Assembly (NCBI GenBank): GCA_036936605.1
Contig: JAUPFV010000001.1
Location: 76,713,910 to 76,777,909, forward strand
Length of the DNA stretch: 64,000 bases
Direction: 5' to 3'
Origin: Limnanthes douglasii subsp. nivea
Taxonomy: Eukaryota > Streptophyta > Magnoliopsida > Brassicales > Limnanthaceae
Part shown: positions 1 through 10,200 of the stretch, piece by piece
Layout: every line of letters starts with the position of its first letter
Numbering within the stretch: the stretch's first letter is position 1
Translations under genes and position numbers: made by a program
Notes under the pieces: generated by a model
What the model was told of the DNA's origin: nothing
What the model saw: only the letters and a program-made list of their open reading frames with translations
Databases searched by the model: none

Positions 1-785
1 AATGCTGCCCCAGAGGGGGCCATGGTAATAGTGGAAAGGTTTGATGTAGAATCTGAGTACTTGGATCCTGATCCAACACGAAACAGGGTGGGTGCTATAG
101 AAGAGTGTTCTAGGTCTGTCCCCGGGCTCATTAAATTCTTCGAGTCACTTACAATCTTCGAAGGGGACACTATGACAGCTCCTACTGCTTCTTCGAGAAA
201 GAGGCATGTTCATAATTTAACCTCACAGCTAGAAGGAGGCATGACATCTTATCAATCACCAAACTCATTCCCATTCATTGTCTTTAATGAGGATGATTTA
301 AGAGACATTGATGGCCCTCATGAGGATGCTGTTGTCATAGGAGCATCTATAGGGGCAATGAGATAAGGCGAATTCTGGTGGATACTGGAAGCTCTGCCAA
401 TATCCTTTTCCTAACCACTTATAAGAAAATGAAAAATCCAGCTGTGATTCAAAAGTCGGACAGGTCAATCGTGGGCTTCACGGGCAGCTCAGCCGATGTG
501 ATCGGGGAGTTTGAAGAAGAAGTGTTATTGGGCAGGGGCCCTTTCAAGAAAATGGTTAGAATACTCTTCATCGTGGTGGATTGTCCCACTTGCTATAATG
601 CTATTCTGGGGAGATCTTGGCTCTCTAGAATGCATGCAGTAGCTTCGACAGTCCATCAGTGTTTAAAGTATGCTGTTCAGGGACAGGTTGGGGTTGTCCG
701 GAGCAGCCAAAAGGTTGCAAGAGAATTCTATGCCACTGCCTTGGCTCCTCGAATGCTGGGGGCAGTCCGTGTAAATGATCAATAG
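1..785 (+). pseudogene. gag C-terminus and aspartic protease of element 1
   Basis: Bases 1-366 form one open frame with the gag/protease linker (VERFDVESEYLDPDP and a conserved FPFIVFNEDDL stretch). Reading then has to shift frame near 360 to continue into the protease, whose active site DTGSSANI starts at about 381. The flap and C-terminal half follow (IVGFTGSSADVIGEF, then AILGRSWLSRM). The protease would process the Gag-Pol polyprotein. The frame closes with TAG at 783-785, but the frame after it is the same one that carries RT. The identical arrangement in element 2 makes this stop notable (see findings). The frameshift near 360 is a lesion of this copy. Confidence 0.85.
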
Positions 786-845
786 CAATTTGAGGGTCTT
801 TCTGGGGGTGAGGGTGAGATTGATGACCCCAGGGAGACCCCCGGA

Positions 846-2819
846 GTGTTAATCCCAATTGAAGAGGTTGGAACGCACTGTCTGGAAGAAGGCAAAAGTG
901 TCAAGATAGGGTCCAAGATGCCACCAATGTTGAAAGAAAAGATGTTGAAATTCTTGAAAGACCATCAGCACGTTTTTGCTTGGTGCAATGCTGATGTTAC
1001 TGGAGTTCCATCAGAAGTGATATCCCATCACCTAGCTGTCCGGAGAGATGTGGCACAAGTGGTTCAAAAAAGAAGAGCTTTTTCAAAAGAAAAGGCCGAT
1101 GTCATAGTACAAGAGGTTGACAGACTCACAAAGATGGGGCACATTAAAGAATCTCAATATCCTTTGTGGACTGCCAATCCTGTCCTGGTGAAAAAGAAAA
1201 ACGGAAAGTGGCGCATGTGCATTGATTTCACAGACCTCAATAGGGCTTGCCCGAAAGATTTGTACCCGGTCCCCCGGATAGATCAGTTGGTAGACTCTAC
1301 TTCTGGGAACAAACTGCTCTCCTTCATGGATGCCTTCTCCGGGTACAATCAGATCCAAGTAGATCCAAAAGATCAAGAACATACCACGTTTGTCACTGAT
1401 AGGGGTCTACATTGCTACAAGGTGATGCCTTTTGGCTTGAAAAATGTTGGGGCTACTTATCAAAGGTTAGTCAATAAGGCATTTGCTGATCAAATTGGAA
1501 GAAATATGGAAGTTTACATTGACGATATGATGGTGAAAAGCGTAGATGAGCAGTTGCACTTGTCCGATCTCCAAGAAACTTTTGCCAACTTGGCAAAAGT
1601 GAATTTAAAACTAAACCCTGAAAAGTGTGTATTCGGAGTGCAGTCCGGGAAGTTCTTAGGGTATATCATAAGTGAGCATGGAATACAGCCCGACCCGGAC
1701 CAACTCAATGCCTTATTCCAGATGGAGCCCCCTCGAAACATTAAAGAAGTACAACAATTGACGGGGAGATTAGCTGCCTTGAACAGATTCATCTCCAGGT
1801 CTTCGGACAGGTGTGCTCCATTCTTTCAAACTTTGAAGGGTGCAAAAGGGTTCGAATGGACCCCGCAGTGTGGTGAGGTATTCAATGAAATCAAGAAACA
1901 TCTCTCCTCTCCTAAAACTTTGTTCGAACCAGTTGACGGGGAGACTCTTATTGTGTATCTGGCCGTTTCAAGTTGTGTCATCAGTGCTGTGTTGGTAAGA
2001 GAGGTCGATGGTTGTCCCTACCCAGTGTACTACATCAGCAAAAGCTTGATTGATGCTGAGAGGCGTTACTTGAAACTCAAAAAACTGGCATTGGCTCTGG
2101 TGATAGTTGCAAGAAAAATGAGGCCTTACTTCCAGGCTCATCCTATCGTCGTCCGGACATCTTTCCCTTTAAAGAATGTCCTTCAAAAAGCAGACATTTC
2201 AAGCAGAATGACGAAGTGGTCAGTGGAGTTGGGGGACTTCGACATAGACTTTGCCCCCCGAACAGCAGTAAAAGCCCAAGCTGTGGCTGATTTTCTGGTT
2301 GAATTCCACTCCGATAGGGATTCAGAGCAACCTACTGATTCAAAAGACAAGAAAGTGTGGATTGTCCGAACAGACGGAGGGTCTAGCACCATGGGATGTG
2401 GGGCAGGAATATGTCTCACTTCCCCATATGGGGACAGCATGTACCAAGCTATTTGTTTTGCTTTCAGGGCGTCTAATAACGAGTCCGAATACGAAGCAGC
2501 TATAGTTGGGTTGAAATTGGCCCACATCTGTGGGGCCAAAAGGGTCAAGCTTCTGAGTGACTTCCAGTTACTTGTCCACCATGCCTTAGGCCAATCTGAG
2601 GCTAGAAAGGAGCAGTTGGTAAAATATTTACTCCTCCTCAAAAATGAAGCGCTAAAGTTTAAAGCTGTTGTCTATGAGCACATTCCCCGGGCAGAAAATG
2701 AACTAGCAGACTCATTGGCAACAATAGCATATACGGAGTCCTACCCATGGATCCATGTGCTTGAAAGCCCTTCTATTCAACTTAGTGAGGGTGGAAAAGA
2801 GGAAGTTTTTGAAATATAA
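846..2819 (+). CDS. Reverse transcriptase-RNase H of element 1
   Basis: This open frame gives 657 residues from the first ATG, but the frame is open from base 786, straight after the TAG, so the ATG is not necessarily a real start. RT comes first: FMDAFSGYNQI (about residue 160) and the catalytic box VYIDDMMV (about 223) with both aspartates. The thumb/connection follows, then RNase H from about 505: RTDGG (first Asp), NNESEYEAA (Glu), SDFQLL (Asp, with Phe in place of the more usual Ser) and ENELADSLA. The enzyme copies the genomic RNA into cDNA in the virus-like particle. It is the best preserved pol segment in the window. It would work only as part of a polyprotein, whose neighbouring domains are broken here. 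Confidence 0.93.
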   Translation: MLIPIEEVGTHCLEEGKSVKIGSKMPPMLKEKMLKFLKDHQHVFAWCNADVTGVPSEVISHHLAVRRDVAQVVQKRRAFSKEKADVIVQEVDRLTKMGHIKESQYPLWTANPVLVKKKNGKWRMCIDFTDLNRACPKDLYPVPRIDQLVDSTSGNKLLSFMDAFSGYNQIQVDPKDQEHTTFVTDRGLHCYKVMPFGLKNVGATYQRLVNKAFADQIGRNMEVYIDDMMVKSVDEQLHLSDLQETFANLAKVNLKLNPEKCVFGVQSGKFLGYIISEHGIQPDPDQLNALFQMEPPRNIKEVQQLTGRLAALNRFISRSSDRCAPFFQTLKGAKGFEWTPQCGEVFNEIKKHLSSPKTLFEPVDGETLIVYLAVSSCVISAVLVREVDGCPYPVYYISKSLIDAERRYLKLKKLALALVIVARKMRPYFQAHPIVVRTSFPLKNVLQKADISSRMTKWSVELGDFDIDFAPRTAVKAQAVADFLVEFHSDRDSEQPTDSKDKKVWIVRTDGGSSTMGCGAGICLTSPYGDSMYQAICFAFRASNNESEYEAAIVGLKLAHICGAKRVKLLSDFQLLVHHALGQSEARKEQLVKYLLLLKNEALKFKAVVYEHIPRAENELADSLATIAYTESYPWIHVLESPSIQLSEGGKEEVFEI

Positions 2820-4072
2820 GTGAATCGGCCTCAAGACTGGAGGTCTCCTCTCATACAATACCTGTCCGATGGTATTATACCTTCAGATAAGTCACAAGCC
2901 AGAACGTTGAAACACAAGGCTCGTGGTTTCATTATGTTGAAAGAAGTGTTGTACAAAAAATCCTATAGTAAACCCTCCTACATTGTTTAGGGGATCATGA
3001 GTCACAAGTGGTCCTCTCTGAATTGCATGATGGTGAGGGATCAGCCCATTGTGGGTTCAGAGCTTTAACAACAAGAGTGTTACTCTCCGGATACTATTGG
3101 CCATCAATCATGAAAGATGCTAAGGAGCTGGTAAGAAGGTGTGACCCATGCCAGAGGTACAGCAATGAAATTCATGTACCAGCCATTCCTTTGGAGTCAA
3201 TTTCTGAGCCCATCCCTTTTGCTCGATGGGGATTGGACTTGGTTGGGCCTCTCCCTGTGGCGTCCGGAGGGCGTAAAACTATAATTGTGGCCATTGACTA
3301 CTTCTCGAAGTGGATAGAAGAAGCTCCCCTGGCAGGGACAACATCAAAAGTTGTCATAAAGTTCATTATGTCCAATATATGTTGCAGATTTGGTGTCCCA
3401 CAAAAGATAACAACAGACAATGGGCCACAGTTTGACAACAGAGAGATGTAAAGCTTCTGTGCCTCAAGGGGCATACAGCACTGCTTTTCTTCACCTTTTC
3501 ACCCACAAGCCAATGGGCAGGTTGAAGTGGCTAATAGAACTATACTGTCCGGGTTAAAGAAAAATTTGGAAGGGGCTGCTGGGAAGTGGCCTAGTTATCT
3601 ACAAGAAGTCTTGTGGGCCTACCGGACAACATCTGAGGCTGCAACACAAGAATCTCCCTTTGCCTTGGTCTATGGGATGGATGCAGTAGCCCCCATAGAG
3701 AAGACACTTCCTTCCTTTCGTGTTCACAACTTCTCCGGACACGCTAATGAAATGGCAATTAGAAATCAGCTTGATTTGATAGAAGAAAGAAGGGTTAAAG
3801 CCCACCTTAGAATTGCACACTATTAGGGCTTGATGAGAAGCAGGTTTGCTTCTAAGGTTAAAAGAAGAGATTTCCAACCAGGGGACAAGGTATTAAGGAA
3901 GGTCTTCTTGCATACTAAGGAAAAGCTCTTCGGAAAGTTGGCCCCAACCTGGGACGGTCCCTATACTGTGGTTGAAAGAATCAAGCCTGGAACTTATTGG
4001 TTGGAAGACAAAGATGGCAGGGTTTTAACTCACCCTTGGAATATTGAACACCTTCGAATGTACTTGGAATAA
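2820..4072 (+). pseudogene. Integrase of element 1, interrupted
   Basis: Integrase homology runs on the + strand in at least three open pieces: 3008-3451, 3527-3826 and 3830-4072. The N-terminal zinc-binding part is present (ELHDGEG, HCGFRALT, then RRCDPCQRY). The catalytic core shows GLDLVGPLP (first Asp), TTDNGPQF (second Asp) and PQANGQVEVANRT (Glu), so the D-D-E triad survives. The C-terminal part has the usual LAPTWDGPY motif and ends HPWNIEHLRMYLE. A stop at 2817 after RNase H, a frame change at about 3450-3530 and a stop at 3826 break the frame. Integrase inserts the cDNA into the genome; this copy cannot make it as one piece. Confidence 0.88.
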
Positions 4073-4395
4073 CACTTGTGTAAATATTTACTTTTTTAAA
4101 CATCCATGTAAATATTTGGGGGCATACATTCCCCTCTTCGGTGGCACGGAGAGTTTTCAATGAAATTTGATGCCTTCTTCAATAATTTTCTAAGTATTTT
4201 CAAAATTCTGTCTCTTGTCATACTACCCGGACTGAAAGGTCTAAGGGCTATTTAAACTCTAGCCGGAGAATCTTAACACTCTCACAATGCAATAACTCAA
4301 AGCTACTTAAATTCCAGCTATCTAAACTAAAACGAATAATGAAAGAAGAGGATGGTTGAGCAAAATAAAAACATTCATTCAACAAATTGAAACTG

Positions 4396-4498
4396 CCTTG
4401 GCCTTCCAAGGACTTTTGAACAAGTTAGGGAACAGCAAAAAAATCTGTCCGAATAACACCGGACGCCACAACAAAAATAGTGCCTTGGCCTTCCAAGG
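4396..4498. repeat. Twin hairpins between convergent genes of element 1
   Basis: The 16-mer CCTTGGCCTTCCAAGG (6 bp stem, 4 nt loop) occurs at 4396-4411 and again at 4483-4498, 87 bp apart. It lies between the end of pol (+ strand, 4072) and the end of the antisense gene (- strand, 4539). Element 2 keeps the same pair with a changed loop. A role in 3'-end formation or separation of converging transcripts is inference. Confidence 0.7.
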
Positions 4499-4538
4499 AC
4501 TTTAGTTTGAATGAAAGATGAACAAAATAAACTATAAA

Positions 4539-7511
4539 TTAAGGTTGAGCTTTTGAAGATGGCTCGCCCTCATCTGCTTTCTTGCCCTTGATATCGCTCC
4601 TCTCTTCGACTATCGTTTTGCCCTTGGGATCAATCTCCTCTTCGCCTGGGCTCTCTCTGGTTTTCTCTTCATTATCAGATGAGGACTCACCGGAATATCC
4701 CTCGTCAACCATAGTATAATATGGAAGGTCATCATCATCCACATAGCGCCATAAGTCCCCCAGTCTCCTCTTCGGGAATTTTTCGTGAAACAGGAGAACC
4801 ATATCAGACTTCACCCTTTGAATCATTAGCTCCTCGCTTTGTATCATCTCCCTGGCATAGGCATTGATCTTGGCCTTGATTGTGGCCTCTTGGTCCCTTA
4901 CCAAAGCAGCTTTCTCTTCAACAGCCTGAGTCACTGCATTTTCTAAAGCAATCTTGTCAGTGGTCAGGTTGGTGATGAGCTTCTCCTTTGCTGCAGTTTC
5001 TCCCATTGAGGTTGTCAGGTCCTTCTCCATTCCAGACAACTTATCCTGAAGATATTTTATGGTTTCTTCTAGGGTGGCAACTTTTGTGTTACTTTCATTT
5101 TGCTTCCTCTTCAGCTCCTCATTTGCTTCCTTAAGCAAGTCAGCATTGGTGGTGGCAGTGCGGAGGTCTTCAGACAGCTTTTCCTTATCAGACTTGAGGT
5201 CTTTGATAGTGTCTGCTTGACTCCGGACTTGCCTCTCCAATGTGAGCACTGGCTGCACATTGCTAAGCAGAGAATGGGCAATAGTGTCCTTCTCACTAGA
5301 AACCATGAAAGTCTTACCGTTAAAGTTGACCGTATTGGAGCTGCTCGGAGGGATGTAGGGCCCTGCGAACTCGTCTCTGGGCAGGCCAAGAAAATATTCA
5401 CCAAGTCCACCCAGACCGGTGATGTCCACTTCATCCAAGTTGAGCTCTCCCCCCTCAACTTCATCAGTGTGAAACTCTCTGGGGATCTCTTCGGCCAGCG
5501 TTGGGTCAGAAGGGCCTGTGGGGAAAGAGGGCTCCGGATCCCGGAGAGCGAGCTCATCTCCTTGTGAAGTCTTTTTCTTCTTGACTACCCGTTCAGCGCT
5601 TTCACTTGCTTGCTTGCGAGTCCTCTTGGGAGCCCTTAGAGGTTTTGGAAGGTCTACTTCCTGCTTCTCGGTCTCCTGCTCCACCACCTGCAAGAGGGTT
5701 GCATCAATTTGAACTTGGGCTGGCCCCTCTGGCTCTATTGGGGCATCCTTCTCAGCATCACCTGCCACCTTCTTGCCTTTTCTTCTGCCCTTCATTTTGC
5801 TTGGGGCTTTGGCCCGGGCAGGCAGGTAGAGTGTCCCATCCAGCTCATGGGACCTTCTCAGCACAATGTCTTCATCAGGCTGGGTGGTAAGCTCCTCCCA
5901 AGTTAGGTCTCTCCGACCTGTGGTGTTCCACAGGTGAGACCTTGCTAGATTTCCAGGGGTAAAGGCCTTGTGAAATCGATTCTCCCAATTCTCTGCGGCC
6001 CAAGCGTTGATTTTGCCACAGGTAGTCTGTCCGACCTTCAGGTAGTCCCCGAACTCCTTTGGCAGCTCTGATAGAACAGAAGAGAAATTGGTTAATAAAA
6101 ACTTAACTTAAAAAAAAGAAGAGAAAAACGGACAGAGACTCAAGTTGAGAAACTTACGGTCACTCCTCCAACTACTCCTGAGGAGGCTTGGGTTCTCTCC
6201 GACCTTGATTTTCTTGCCATTTTCCCATGAGCCACTGACAAACAAGAATTGGCTCCTCCACTTACTCTCCGATTCCAGGAGATCATCAACAGCCTTGAGA
6301 TCGTTCCCCATGTTGAAATGGTAGAAGGGGAACTGATGATGCTTGCACAGGTTAGCCACTGTTGCGAACTCTTCCATAGGAAGAGGGATCCCAGATAACC
6401 TAGACGCCATGATGCATGACATTAAGGTGAACCAACCATTGGGGCTTAGCTGTGTTGGGCAGAGCTTGACCAGGTGGAAGTAGCGCACAATCTCCGGGTC
6501 TAGTGGGAACCTGAGCCCCCAGTTAAATAGCTCCGTGAAGAAGACTATCTCGTTTCGTTTACAATCCATTGGGGTCTCCGGATCAATGGGGATCCTTATC
6601 TTCACGTTTTCAGGGATCCCCCATTTGGTGCGCATTCTACCCAGGTCAGAGGTATGGATGAATGCATACTTGGTCTTATGCAAGGCCAAGAGGTACTTAA
6701 ACTCGACCTTGTGGAAGCACGGCCCCACTCTCCCCTCAAGGCACTCCGGCAGGTCCGGGCGCCTTAGGTACAAATTCTCTTTGCCCTTTTTGGTAGCAGC
6801 AGTGGTATCAGCCTGTCCGGAGGACTCGGACTCAAAGGGAACCTCTTCAGTAGAGTCCTCCATTCTCTCCTCCATAATTGTTGGAGGGACTTCTGTGGAA
6901 GTGGTTCAGGGAAGATTGATGCTTGGCATAGCCTGCCCTCCGGACTGTTGCCTGCCTGTATCTATCTGACTTCTCAACTCGAGTTGAGTTTCTGAGGCAG
7001 AAGATTCTCTGGGGGGGGGCGGGCTGCTGGCCTCCGGACCGGACAGCCTCTCCCGGGGAGCTCTAAAGGGCACTCCAGACCCAGAGTCATTATTCTTTGT
7101 CCCCGATTTTGAGGGAGTATTTTTAGAAGTTAGCCCCTTGACTAACCGGCTTGGCCTCTTGATGACTAATTTCTCCGGAGAGTGGTCAGAGTCAAACCCC
7201 ATGGCAATAAAAGATGATTTTTTCCTAACGCTTGTAGCGGTGACTCCTGGTTCAACAACAGGTCTTGACTCCTGAACTGAGGATCCAGATACTATGGGAG
7301 AAAGGGTGGATTGAAAGAGCTTTTTGGGCTTGGTACCTTTGGAAGAAGATGAGCCTCTATCAGATTCTGCAACAGAGGAGGCTGGTTTCTCAACAGGTGA
7401 CGATGGTAGCCATGCTGCTATTCGCTTTTCTTTCTCGACCCTTTGTGCTTTCTCCAACTCCGAAAGGTTGAGCCAACCGCCTTTGATCAATGCTGTTCTT
7501 GCTGTAAACAT
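4539..7511 (-). pseudogene. Spliced antisense gene of element 1: gypsy-type transposon domain plus coiled coil
   Basis: This gene is read against pol. Exon 1 is 7511-6158 (start MFTARTALIKGG). The intron is 6157-6068 (GTAAGTTT...TATCAG, 90 bp, phase 1). Exon 2 is 6067-4539, ending SSKAQP. The joined frame is 961 codons including the terminator, with one internal TGA at 6906-6908 as the only interruption. About residues 220-430 resemble the putative gypsy-type transposon domain (GRVGPCFHKV, ELFNWGLRFPLDPE, CIMASRLSGIPLP). Exon 2 continues this with LPKEFGDYL and HLWNTTGRRDLTWEEL. Basic patches (SKMKGRRKGKK; VVKKKK) suggest nuclear location. A coiled coil of roughly 180 residues and an acidic Ser/Glu-rich tail follow. 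The biochemical function is unknown. The TGA makes this copy formally a pseudogene; element 2 has no stop at that position. Confidence 0.85.
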
Positions 7512-7604
7512 AAAACAGCCAAGGAAATTTTTGTTCTAGAGAGAGAAAGCTCTGAGTAAAATTGGAGAGTAAGATTTGAGAGAGATAGTAAAACAGTGAA
7601 AAAT

Positions 7605-7625
7605 GAATGTGAATTTATAGTAGAT
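7605..7625 (-). promoter_or_regulatory. TATA box of the antisense gene (element 1)
   Basis: On the - strand the sequence reads CTACTATAAATTC, with TATAAATT at 7619-7612, about 100 bp before the ATG at 7511. A pyrimidine-rich leader lies between. It sits outside the LTR (which starts at 7950), so the antisense gene has its own core promoter. Element 2 has a TATA box at the matching distance (15847). Confidence 0.65.
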
Positions 7626-7934
7626 TTGAAGAAAAAGGAGTTGATTCCTAGGAGAATCCGAAAAGTTGGGTAATGATTAAAAGACGGCGCTGATGTCACT
7701 GTTGGCAATTAAAGAGGTTACTTGTTCAAGAAGGTGGTGCAAAATTCGAGGTGAAAAAACGGCTGGAGTGGCCAATCAGAAAGCGACACGTGTCCCACTA
7801 TCTTTGGCAAAAACTGTTTGAAATTTGTAACGTTTAATCTGTCCGAGTATACCCACAACTCTGTCCGGATTAAGAACCACTTCATGCAATCGGACTGTTT
7901 TCAGTTCTTTGACAAGGACACTTGCTCAAACACC

Positions 7935-7949
7935 TAAAAAAGGGGCTCC
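7935..7949 (+). promoter_or_regulatory. Polypurine tract of element 1
   Basis: TAAAAAAGGGGCTCC lies directly against the TGATGAGTCCG start of the 3' LTR. This is the position and composition of a plus-strand primer for gypsy reverse transcription. Element 2 has AAAAAAGGGGCTAC at the matching place. Confidence 0.85.
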
Positions 7950-8409
7950 TGATGAGTCCGAATTCAGCGTACTCCTCGGAAGGGCAAATCAGTCTAAATC
8001 TCTCCGGATACCGGACAGGCACTAAGGACATAAATCGGACAGATCATTTGGGCCGGACAGATCACTTTGAACACTGCGAACTTAATGCTGTTCGAACTAT
8101 GACTAAAGTACTAAAAAACCTAAACACTTCCTGACTAAGCTACCTGCCCTCCTGCTTAGAACTCATGGGTCTTTAAACATGACCCAGGTCCATTCAACAT
8201 GACCCGAAAGCCCATAAGGGCCCAAACATCACACTATAAATACCCAACCACCAGCATTAACTATGAATAATGAAAATTAACTGCTACCAAGCTGCTTAAT
8301 TATCTCTCCACCGTTAAACACCCACACACCACCGTTAAACACCCATACACCACCTTAAAACTCCACTTAAAATTACTAGCCTACCCTCAGGCGATTATTA
8401 TCCACACCA
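7950..8409 (+). repeat. 3' LTR of element 1
   Basis: It starts TGATGAGTCCG after the polypurine tract and ends TCCACACCA, matching the ends of the element 2 LTRs and the solo LTR. Length is 460 bp. It contains a TATA box (TATAAATA, 8235-8242). The U3 part holds repeated GGACAG/TCCGGA words. Near the 3' end is a short tandem repeat (ACCGTTAAACACCC twice, about 8310-8350), absent from the other LTRs, which helps explain the greater length. The target duplication cannot be tested because the left end is outside the window. Confidence 0.92.
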
Positions 8410-8835
8410 CTTCATAAAGAAGTTTTTATAACAGTTTAGTCCCTCGAACACTTGTTTTACACAAAATTACTCTTGAGCAAACTCTTAATTCATCAGGTAT
8501 GACTAACACTAGTGTTTGTCAAACACTAGGTGCAACTAAAATCTATGTTAGTCTTATTGCTCGATAAATGCATTTACATATTTGAAAAATAAATTTGTAC
8601 TTCCATTGTCGTTCCTTCTTTCTCCTATAAAACGTTTGACATATCACAGCTAAAATGCATATTTTCATTGTAAAAATCCATGTTTTTATGTAATAGAACT
8701 CTATATACACTTTAACTAGTACATTTTATGGTAGAGTTTAATTTTTTTCAAAGATTTAAATAAAAAAACTTAAAATGAATGATATAAGATATATAACCGC
8801 ACGATTAATTCATATTATTATTATATCTCCATGAT
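8410..8835. other. AT-rich spacer
   Basis: Between the LTR and the foldback-like element I see no gene, repeat or recognisable signal, only AT-rich DNA. Confidence 0.6.
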
Positions 8836-10200
8836 ATAAAGTCTGTATCTTTCAAACCTTAGCTCTATAAAAAAACATCTGAAAGTACCACCAGTTTTAT
8901 TTTTTTAAGACAAACAAAACTAGATCCAATAATATTTTTTAATCTTTTTTCGCTAGACCCAGCTGGACTGATCTTGCATCTCGTATCATCAAGTTTTGCA
9001 TGTCTAGCATCTTTCCATTTCATTATGCCTTGTCTCGTATCTCGTCATTTTATCATGTCTGGTATCTTTACTTCTATCATGTATGGTCTCTCCATTTTAT
9101 CATGCATGGCCTCTCTATTTTTCTCATACTCGGTATCTCCACTTCATCATGCCTTGTCTCGCAACTCTCCATTTCATGATGCGTGGTCATTCTACTTCAT
9201 CTTGGATGGTCCTTCCATTTCATCATGCTTGGTACTCCATTTCATCATACATGTTATCTTCACCTCCATAATATATGGTCTTATCATTTCAGCATGCCTA
9301 GTATCTCCACTCCCATCATGCCTAGTCTCTTCATTTCATCATGCATTATCTCGCATCTCTCCATTTGATCATGCATGGTCTCTCCACTTTGTCATGCATG
9401 ATTTTTCTACTTCCATCATGCCTGATCTCTCTATTGCATCATGCCTTATCTCGCATCTAGCAATTTCATCATGTCTGGTCTCTCTACTCCATCATGCCTT
9501 GTCTGGCATCTCTCTATTTTATCATGTTCGGTCTTGCCACTTCATCATGCATGGTATTTTCAATTCATCACACATGGTCTTGTATCTCGTAATATTATCA
9601 TGATTGATCTCTCCATTTTAGCATGCATGGTCTCACATCTTTCTAATTCATCATGCATGGTCTCTCTATTCCATCATGTCAGGTCTCTCCACTTTATTAT
9701 GAGTAATCTCTCTACTTTCATCATGCATGGTATCTCCACTTCATCATGAATGGTCTCTCTACTCCCATTATGTTTGGTCGTTCCATTTCATCATGTCGTA
9801 TCTTGTATCTCTATATTTTATCATGCATAGTCTCTCTACTTTATGATGTTTTGTCTCCATCTCTCCACTTCATCATGTATGGTTTCTCTACTTTATCATG
9901 TTTAGTCGCTCGACTTCATCATGCATAATCTCTCTAATTTATCATGCTTGATCTCATATCTCTCCATTACATCATATATGGTCTCGTATCTAATTATTAT
10001 ATCATGCGAGACAAATGGAAAAAGAAAGTACGAGATGCAAGACCAAGCAAACATAATGCAAGATTAGGGTTACTGGGTCTGGCAAATAAAATATCAAAAA
10101 GTATCATCCATCGATCTAGTTTTGTTCATCTTACAAAAAATAAAGTTTATGGTACTTTCAAAAAAAATTCGAGCTACAGTTTAAGGGATACAAACTTATA
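8836..10200. mobile_element. Foldback-like element with about 120-150 bp inverted ends
   Basis: The left end (about 8836-8985) and the reverse complement of the right end (about 10030-10200) align. Both read TGTATC, then AAAC..TAGCTC, then TGAAAGTACCA, then ACAAAACTAGATC, then CAGACCCAG-like words, then CTTGCATCTCGTA. The ends are diverged but clearly homologous inverted repeats. The interior is a minisatellite. No coding sequence or convincing target duplication was found. The structure fits a foldback or non-autonomous Mutator-like DNA element; the superfamily is not settled. Confidence 0.65.
8965..10010. repeat. Minisatellite with 23 bp and 30 bp unit variants
   Basis: Two related, degenerate units are interspersed. 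One is about 23 bp (TCATGCATGGTCTCTCCACT plus TCA). The other is about 30 bp, with an extra CGCATCT block (TCATGCCTTGTCTCGCATCT followed by CTCCATTTCA). The array fills the interior of the foldback-like element. Open frames crossing it (for example 8974-9603) are repetitive and not credible proteins. Confidence 0.85.

Larger units (their letters stand above)
1..8409 (+). mobile_element. Tat-type Ty3/gypsy retrotransposon, 5' end outside window (element 1)
   Basis: Visible parts in order: end of gag, aspartic protease, reverse transcriptase, RNase H, integrase (all + strand), then a long antisense gene (- strand), polypurine tract and 3' LTR. The order protease-RT-RNase H-integrase is that of Ty3/gypsy. 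An antisense extra gene between integrase and LTR is known from the Tat lineage of plant elements. The element starts before base 1, so the 5' LTR, primer binding site, most of gag and the left target duplication cannot be seen. pol has at least one frameshift near 360, an in-frame TAG at 783 and breaks in integrase, so this copy is not autonomous. A second copy lies inverted at 15137-24956. Confidence 0.93.

Noticed and set aside
3008..4072. Integrase of element 1 as an intact gene starting at 3008
   Set aside because: The frame is broken three times and its zinc-binding region begins upstream in another context; it is part of a damaged polyprotein.
5100..5906. Several + strand open frames of 60-155 codons
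   Set aside because: They are complementary to exon 2 of the antisense gene, which has domain and splice evidence; these frames have no recognisable protein.
8974..9603. 209-codon open frame on the + strand
   Set aside because: It lies wholly in the minisatellite, the product is a Ser/His/Phe-rich repeat and neighbouring frames are open too.
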